A program made the translations under genes and the position numbers. From contig CANHJA010000054.1 of the NCBI GenBank assembly GCA_947460795.1, positions 1-11,843 of the forward strand: DNA of 11,843 nt. Reading direction: 5' to 3'. The stretch's first letter is position 1, and every line of letters starts with the position of its first letter. The notes below the pieces were generated by a model, which worked only from the letters and a program-made list of their open reading frames with translations, was not told the DNA's origin and did not search any database. This document shows positions 7,629 to 11,843 of this stretch, in pieces. The DNA comes from Bacteroidota bacterium (GTDB lineage: Bacteria; Bacteroidota; Bacteroidia; Chitinophagales; Chitinophagaceae).

Positions 7629-8333
7629 TTAATTCAAAATTGTGTCTATACAATCTTCATAGCTTTTACCAATTGAAATTTCTATCATTTCATCATTAAA
7701 GTTGATGAATAAATTTTTATTTTTCAAACTGGTTATTTTATTTTTTGAAACAATATAGGAACGATGAACTCGAATGAAACTATCTTGAGGCAATCTATCC
7801 AACATATTTTTCATTGTCATTCTAGCGATAATTGGCTTTTGATTCAATAAAAAGATTTTTACATAATCATTTAAACCTTCTATGTAAACAATATCCTCAT
7901 ACATCACTTTTATTAATTTATAATCTGCTCGAATAAAAAAATGATTTTGTGCAGCACCAGCTGATGAACTATTTAAAAAGTTAAAGTATTCTTTTGCTTT
8001 ATTGACACTTTGTGTAAATCGTTCAAATGAAAAAGGTTTCATTAAATAATCTACAGCATTTAACTCAAAACCATCTACAGCATACTCAGGAAAAGCGGTA
8101 GTGAAAATAACCATCACATTTTTATCTAAACTTTTATAAAAGTCAATTCCATTAATAGAAGGCATTTGAATATCTAGAAAGATTAAATCTACAGGAAACT
8201 TATTGATGTGTTTGAGCGCTTCATTTGGTTTAGAGAATGTTTTTTCTAGTTCCATAAAATCTATATCTGCACAAAAAGTTTCAACTATTTTAAGTGCCAA
8301 TGGTTCGTCGTCTAATGCGATTGCTTTTATCAT
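7629..8333 (-). CDS. LytTR-family response regulator
   Basis: This 234-residue protein has a receiver domain (1 to about 120) and a LytTR DNA-binding domain (about 131-230). The receiver shows the acidic pair Asp8-Asp9, the phosphoacceptor Asp54 in FLDIQMP, the switch Thr79 in FTTAFPEYA and Lys99-Pro100 in YLMKPFSFERF. The LytTR part shows IRADYKLIKV, IVYIEGLNDYVKI and the typical FIRVHRSYIVS segment. The reading frame extends to an ATG at 8366, but I place the start at 8333: that gives the standard N-terminus MIKAIALDDEP and an ATGA overlap with the kinase stop, whereas the 11 extra residues resemble no receiver domain. Phosphorylated regulators of this type bind direct repeats in promoters. 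The partner is the kinase upstream; the likely target is the divergent ABC exporter, by position only. Confidence 0.94.
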   Translation of the reverse strand: MIKAIALDDEPLALKIVETFCADIDFMELEKTFSKPNEALKHINKFPVDLIFLDIQMPSINGIDFYKSLDKNVMVIFTTAFPEYAVDGFELNAVDYLMKPFSFERFTQSVNKAKEYFNFLNSSSAGAAQNHFFIRADYKLIKVMYEDIVYIEGLNDYVKIFLLNQKPIIARMTMKNMLDRLPQDSFIRVHRSYIVSKNKITSLKNKNLFINFNDEMIEISIGKSYEDCIDTILN

Positions 8334-9343
8334 GATATATTTAATTTGAGCGTTACAATAAAGCAATGATTTGCTTCTTCTAACGTAAGTGAATGTTTAT
8401 TTGGATATAGTAAGGACAACTGAGTTTTTGCGTTTTCAATACCAAATCCACTTTTTGTAAATGAATCTGTTATTCTTGTGACTAATGCATTCGTTACTTT
8501 AAGTAATAAATTTTCTCCTTGAACAATTAAAAAAATATCAATTATAGAATTTTCTTCAGGATTAACACCATGTTTAAAAGCATTTTCTATAAATGGAATA
8601 AGCATTAAAGGTGAAATCTCTTTATTTTTAATCTCCCCTTCTGTAGTAAATGAAACACTGACCGTATCGTCTAATCTTAATTTTTGTAAATCAATGTAAT
8701 TTTTAATGTAATCAATCTCTTTTTCTAAGGGCACAAACTTTTCCTTTGATTCGCTAATCACATAACGCATTAAACTCGATAATTCTAAAATAGCTTTAGG
8801 GGTTGAGTCTGATTTTACTAAGGCTAATGAATAAATACTATTGAGTGTGTTGAATAAAAAATGAGGATTAATTTGTGCCTTCAAGTATGACAATTCTGCA
8901 TTTAACTTTTCTTGTTCAATTTGTTTCCATTGATGGTTTAATTTTAAAGCCAGGGATGCAAATAACACACCAATAAAAAAGAAAAAATTTTGCCTCAATT
9001 CTCTTAAAAAATATTGTAGGTTAGACAATTCAACTTTTGAATGCACATGAGGGTCAGGCAATAAATTTTTGAATGGAATAGCAAAAGAGCATAAAAACCC
9101 GAAAATAAAAATTAAAATTACCCCGTATAAAATATATTTTTTTGAATTGTATATTTTAGGGATGATTAAATGATAATGCGCATAAAAAAAACAAATAAGC
9201 AACGCTACCAACACCGTATCTTTTATAATAAATGCAGTTGGAATAGAATGTGAATGTATTAAACTAGGAAATATTATAGATGGAATTAATAGGACTAAAA
9301 TAATTCCCAAGAGATGATATATAATTTTTGTGTTTTTAAACAT
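8330..9343 (-). CDS. Membrane sensor histidine kinase, LytS/YehU type
   Basis: A 337-residue kinase of the His_kinase (PF06580) type paired with LytTR regulators. Four predicted membrane helices lie at about 8-28, 38-57, 70-90 and 118-137, with only short loops, so there is no separate extracellular sensor domain and the signal is probably read in or at the membrane. A linker helix (about 138-155) leads to the phosphoacceptor motif AQINPHFLFNTLNS with His161. The N-box appears as PFIENAFKHGV (250-260) and the glycine-rich ATP lid as SGFGIENAKTQL (298-309). The C-terminal ATPase part is short, as usual in this family. Its stop overlaps the regulator start by four bases, which predicts coupled translation and balanced amounts. 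No convincing promoter was found upstream: the best minus-strand candidates are TACTATTG (9349-9356, one mismatch) and TACAATTTG (9428-9436, one extra base). The signal sensed is unknown. Confidence 0.93.
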   Translation of the reverse strand: MFKNTKIIYHLLGIILVLLIPSIIFPSLIHSHSIPTAFIIKDTVLVALLICFFYAHYHLIIPKIYNSKKYILYGVILIFIFGFLCSFAIPFKNLLPDPHVHSKVELSNLQYFLRELRQNFFFFIGVLFASLALKLNHQWKQIEQEKLNAELSYLKAQINPHFLFNTLNSIYSLALVKSDSTPKAILELSSLMRYVISESKEKFVPLEKEIDYIKNYIDLQKLRLDDTVSVSFTTEGEIKNKEISPLMLIPFIENAFKHGVNPEENSIIDIFLIVQGENLLLKVTNALVTRITDSFTKSGFGIENAKTQLSLLYPNKHSLTLEEANHCFIVTLKLNIS

Positions 9344-9586
9344 GATTTCAATAGTAAATATAAATACTAATATTTTGATATAACTTAAATTTTAGGAAAT
9401 TGTTATTTTTTTAGCGAAGAATAAAAGCAAATTGTAATATACTAAGGTGAAACATTTATTTTCATAGATAAATTATTTTTTCAGATTCCTTTTTTAGTTG
9501 AATTATCATTGAAATTCACCATTTGTAATAAAGTCAGTTTTCTGATTCGAATAATTTATACATTTGTTTACGAAAAAAAAGCTGAC
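9344..9586. promoter_or_regulatory. Divergent control region between kinase and exporter genes
   Basis: This 243-base A/T-rich gap separates the kinase-regulator pair (leftward) from the exporter genes (rightward). It contains the exporter -7 box at 9559-9566, two near-identical 9-mers TTCAGATTC (9480-9488) and TTCTGATTC (9540-9548) set 60 bases apart, and a small inverted repeat TGAATT/AATTCA (9499-9504 and 9513-9518). The second 9-mer sits where the -33 contact of the exporter promoter would be. Any of these could be a regulator site; none matches a LytTR consensus that I can cite. Confidence 0.4.
9559..9566 (+). promoter_or_regulatory. Putative -7 box of the ABC exporter operon
   Basis: TACATTTG is an exact TAnnTTTG match, the same octamer as in front of gyrA. 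It ends 20 bases before the ATG at 9587, and the predicted leader includes a run of eight A residues (9572-9579). It lies inside the longer reading frame that opens at 9509, so it supports the downstream start. The -33 area (about 9536-9542) has only TTTTC. Confidence 0.55.
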
Positions 9587-10495
9587 ATGTTAAAACTAAA
9601 TCACTTAGTAAAAACGTATGCTACTCAAAAAGCAGTAGATGACATTAGTTTTTCTGTAAAAAAAGGATGCATATTTGGGCTACTAGGCCCAAATGGTGCA
9701 GGCAAATCGAGCTTATTGCGAATGGTAACAGGAATTACCATGCCCGATAGTGGCGAAATCATATTCAATAATGAGCCTTTTCTTTTATCAAAACACAGTG
9801 AACAAATTGGGTATATGCCTGAAGAAAGAGGGCTTTACAAAAAAATGAAAATTAGTGAGCAAGCTATGTATTTGGCTCAACTAAAGGGGCTTTCAAGAAG
9901 TGAGGCACAAACTAAAATAAATTACTGGTTTAAGCGACTAGACATGCAAAACTGGGAAAATAAAAAAGTAGAAGATTTAAGCAAAGGAATGTCCCAAAAG
10001 CTACAATTTGTGCTTACTGTAGTTCATGATCCAAAGCTATTAATTTTAGATGAGCCATTTAGTGGATTAGATCCATTAAATAGTGAAATTATTAAAAATG
10101 AAATCTTTGAATTAGCAAAAAATGGCAGCACAATAATTTTCTCTACTCATCGAATGGAGCAGGTTGAAGAAATTTGCGAAGAAATAATTTTAATCAACAA
10201 AGGAAAAAATATTTTGCAAGGCGATGTAAAATCAATAAAAGAACAATTTAAATTGAACCATTTTAAATTAGTAATCAACAATGAATTGATCGGTTTTGAG
10301 CATCATATTATTTCAAAAAAAGGGAATGAATATATTTTACATTTCAACAACCAGGATGATGCAAATGCTGTTTTAAATTTCTGTATTCAACAACAAATTA
10401 AAATAAGCTGTTTTCAAGAACTTCTTCCTTCGCTGAATGAAATTTTTATTAACCAAGTAGAAGGCTCTGCAGCTCGACAATTTACGAACAATTAA
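9587..10495 (+). CDS. ABC transporter ATP-binding protein, NatA-like
   Basis: The 302-residue nucleotide-binding subunit of an ABC-2 type exporter; two copies would power the permease encoded next. Motifs in order: Walker A GPNGAGKSS (34-42), a Q-loop region GYMPEERGLY (75-84) with Glu79 where many ABC proteins have Gln, signature LSKGMSQ (131-137), Walker B LLILDEP (151-157), D-loop SGLD (159-162) and switch His188 in STH. The PEERGLY and LSKGM variants are ones I associate with the NatA/YhaQ exporter branch, so I do not read them as damage. Residues from about 215 form the C-terminal extension seen in that branch (DUF4162-like). The frame is open from an ATG at 9509, but I chose 9587: the first 26 residues of the long form are not ABC-like, and the promoter box falls inside them. 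Substrate is unknown; sodium, drugs or peptides are family possibilities. Confidence 0.92.
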   Translation: MLKLNHLVKTYATQKAVDDISFSVKKGCIFGLLGPNGAGKSSLLRMVTGITMPDSGEIIFNNEPFLLSKHSEQIGYMPEERGLYKKMKISEQAMYLAQLKGLSRSEAQTKINYWFKRLDMQNWENKKVEDLSKGMSQKLQFVLTVVHDPKLLILDEPFSGLDPLNSEIIKNEIFELAKNGSTIIFSTHRMEQVEEICEEIILINKGKNILQGDVKSIKEQFKLNHFKLVINNELIGFEHHIISKKGNEYILHFNNQDDANAVLNFCIQQQIKISCFQELLPSLNEIFINQVEGSAARQFTNN

Positions 10496-10506
10496 AAAAT
10501 AATCGC

Positions 10507-11817
10507 ATGAACAAAACTTGGCTCATTATAAAACGAGAATATTGGACTCGAGTAAAGAAAAAAACATTTTTAATTACGACCCTTCTACTTCCCATTTTAG
10601 TTGCAGGTTTAATTGCCTTGGTTAGCTATTTAGCAGTTAAAAGTGAGCAAAAACAACTCATTGTCATTCAAGATGAATCTGGTTTTTTTATTAATAAAAT
10701 AGATTCTACAGATGAATTTTACAAAACGATTTACAGCCAGCCCAAAGCCAACGAATCTAAAAAAGATTTTTTAGAAAGAAAAGACGCAGATATTTTAGTA
10801 CACATTTTACCTTTCAAAAACAATCATCCTGATAGTGTAATAATATATAAGGAAGGAGGCGTGAGTTTATCTGCCAAAAGTTTTATTAGCAATGAGCTCG
10901 ATAAAATTTATCAAATTAAGCAAATGCAAGATGCTGGAATTAATAAATTTCAAATTGACAGTATCAATAACAGTGCAATGGCTATAAAAAGTTATGATTT
11001 AGAAAATAACAAAGAAACAAGTTCTGAAATAGCGATGGCGATGGGTTATAGCATGGGTTTTTTAATGTATATCATTATTTTTATTTATGGAGCTGGAGTG
11101 ATGAGGGGCGTAATGGAAGAAAAAACAAATCGCATTGCAGAGGTAATCATTAGCAGTGTAAAACCATTTCAATTAATGATGGGAAAAATTTTAGGAATTG
11201 GTCTAGTCGGTTTAACTCAATTTATTATTTGGTTGTCATTGATGGGCTTCATGTTTTTAGTTTCACAAATTGTTTCTCCTGAAATGAATGCCGCCATGCA
11301 TTCGCCTATAATGCAAAATCCTGAGATGCAACAACAAGCCTTGGAACAAATGAATGGAGAATTTAATCCAATGATTCAAAATTTATTACATCAAAATTGG
11401 GGGTTAATTATTGGAGCCTTTTTGTTTTACTTTTTAGGTGGCTATTTTATTTATGCAGCCATGTTTGCAGCTGTAGGCAGTTTAGTAAACGAAGATCCTC
11501 AAGAGGCTCAACAATTAACATTGCCTGTTTCTCTACCCATCATTTTTGGAATTATTATTTTACAGGCTACTATCAAAGATCCAAACAGCCCCTTGTCAAT
11601 TTTTGGCAGTTTATTTCCTCTAACTTCTCCCATTGTAATGTTAGGCAGAATTCCTTACGGCGTTCCAACATGGCAACTCATTTCGTCTATGCTTTTATTA
11701 ATTGGAGGATTTATATTGATGACTTGGATAAGTGCAAAAATATACAGAACAGGCATTTTAATGTATGGTAAAAAACCAACATTGAAAGAAATTATCAAAT
11801 GGATCAGAAACAGTTAA
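10507..11817 (+). CDS. ABC-2 type transporter permease, NatB-like
   Basis: The 436-residue membrane subunit of the exporter, starting 11 bases after the ATPase stop, hence the same operon. Topology fits the ABC2_membrane_3 family: an amphipathic, basic N-terminus, a first membrane helix (about 21-44), a large extracytoplasmic domain (about 45-175), then helices near 178-198, 226-253, 299-321, 340-357 and 389-411. The cytoplasmic coupling segment MEEKTNRIAEVIISSVKP followed by FQLMMGKILG (203-230) is characteristic of NatB-type permeases. The GRIPYG segment (380-385) precedes the last helix. A methionine- and glutamine-rich stretch lies between the third and fourth helices (260-289). The stop is followed by only 26 bases to the window edge, with no visible terminator, so the operon may continue. 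Transported substrate cannot be inferred. Confidence 0.92.
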   Translation: MNKTWLIIKREYWTRVKKKTFLITTLLLPILVAGLIALVSYLAVKSEQKQLIVIQDESGFFINKIDSTDEFYKTIYSQPKANESKKDFLERKDADILVHILPFKNNHPDSVIIYKEGGVSLSAKSFISNELDKIYQIKQMQDAGINKFQIDSINNSAMAIKSYDLENNKETSSEIAMAMGYSMGFLMYIIIFIYGAGVMRGVMEEKTNRIAEVIISSVKPFQLMMGKILGIGLVGLTQFIIWLSLMGFMFLVSQIVSPEMNAAMHSPIMQNPEMQQQALEQMNGEFNPMIQNLLHQNWGLIIGAFLFYFLGGYFIYAAMFAAVGSLVNEDPQEAQQLTLPVSLPIIFGIIILQATIKDPNSPLSIFGSLFPLTSPIVMLGRIPYGVPTWQLISSMLLLIGGFILMTWISAKIYRTGILMYGKKPTLKEIIKWIRNS

Positions 11818-11843
11818 GCGTTTGAAAGCTCGTCAACAATAAG

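Noticed and set aside
9572..9579. A-run of eight as a frameshift or slippage site
   Set aside because: It lies in the leader ahead of the chosen start, where an A-rich stretch fits Bacteroidota translation initiation.
9661..10021. Unusual ABC motifs (Glu in the Q-loop, LSKGM signature) as signs of an inactive ATPase
   Set aside because: Walker A, Walker B and the switch His are intact and the variants look normal for NatA/YhaQ-like exporters.
11397..11771. A 124-residue plus-strand frame inside the permease gene
   Set aside because: It is out of frame with a clear membrane protein, rich in Cys/Ser/Phe as expected from shifted membrane codons, and has no start signal.
1..11843. CRISPR array, insertion sequence, tRNA/rRNA or prophage remnant
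   Set aside because: No regularly spaced repeats, transposase or integrase motifs, terminal repeats or tRNA-like clover-leaf were seen on reading both strands.

Overview
This window is AT-rich DNA that looks like the chromosome of a member of the Bacteroidota. Four genes have a TAnnTTTG box, the -7 element of Bacteroidota promoters, a few bases before the start codon. No clear Shine-Dalgarno sequence precedes any start; leaders are A/T-rich instead. The GyrA and RecG proteins read like those of Chitinophagia or Sphingobacteriia, but that finer placement is an impression from the protein text and not a computed result.

Layout, left to right. Positions 1-2399 (minus) hold most of gyrA, the DNA gyrase A subunit; its 3' end runs off the left edge. 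A gene-free stretch of 316 bases (2400-2715) carries the gyrA promoter and several inverted repeats. Positions 2716-3750 (minus) encode an exported endonuclease/exonuclease/phosphatase-fold protein. Divergent from it, 3951-5348 (plus) encodes a phosphoglucomutase/phosphomannomutase-type enzyme. This gene converges on recG (5420-7531, minus), and a symmetrical hairpin between the two can terminate both transcripts.

Upstream of recG on the same strand is a LytTR response regulator (7629-8333). It overlaps by four bases (ATGA) a membrane histidine kinase of the LytS/YehU type (8330-9343). Divergent from the kinase are an ABC transporter ATPase (9587-10495) and its ABC-2 permease (10507-11817).

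How the genes relate. Most of the window is housekeeping: DNA supercoiling (gyrA), fork and recombination repair (recG) and sugar-phosphate metabolism. The one coherent accessory module is the right-hand third, where a LytS/LytTR two-component pair lies head to head with a NatA/NatB-like exporter. The arrangement is like the natKR-natAB logic known from Bacillus subtilis, and the simplest inference is that the two-component system controls the exporter. I found no mobile element, CRISPR array, tRNA, rRNA or clear pseudogene. No wholly new system is evident; the most useful leads are the regulatory module, the repeats upstream of gyrA and the start-codon corrections.
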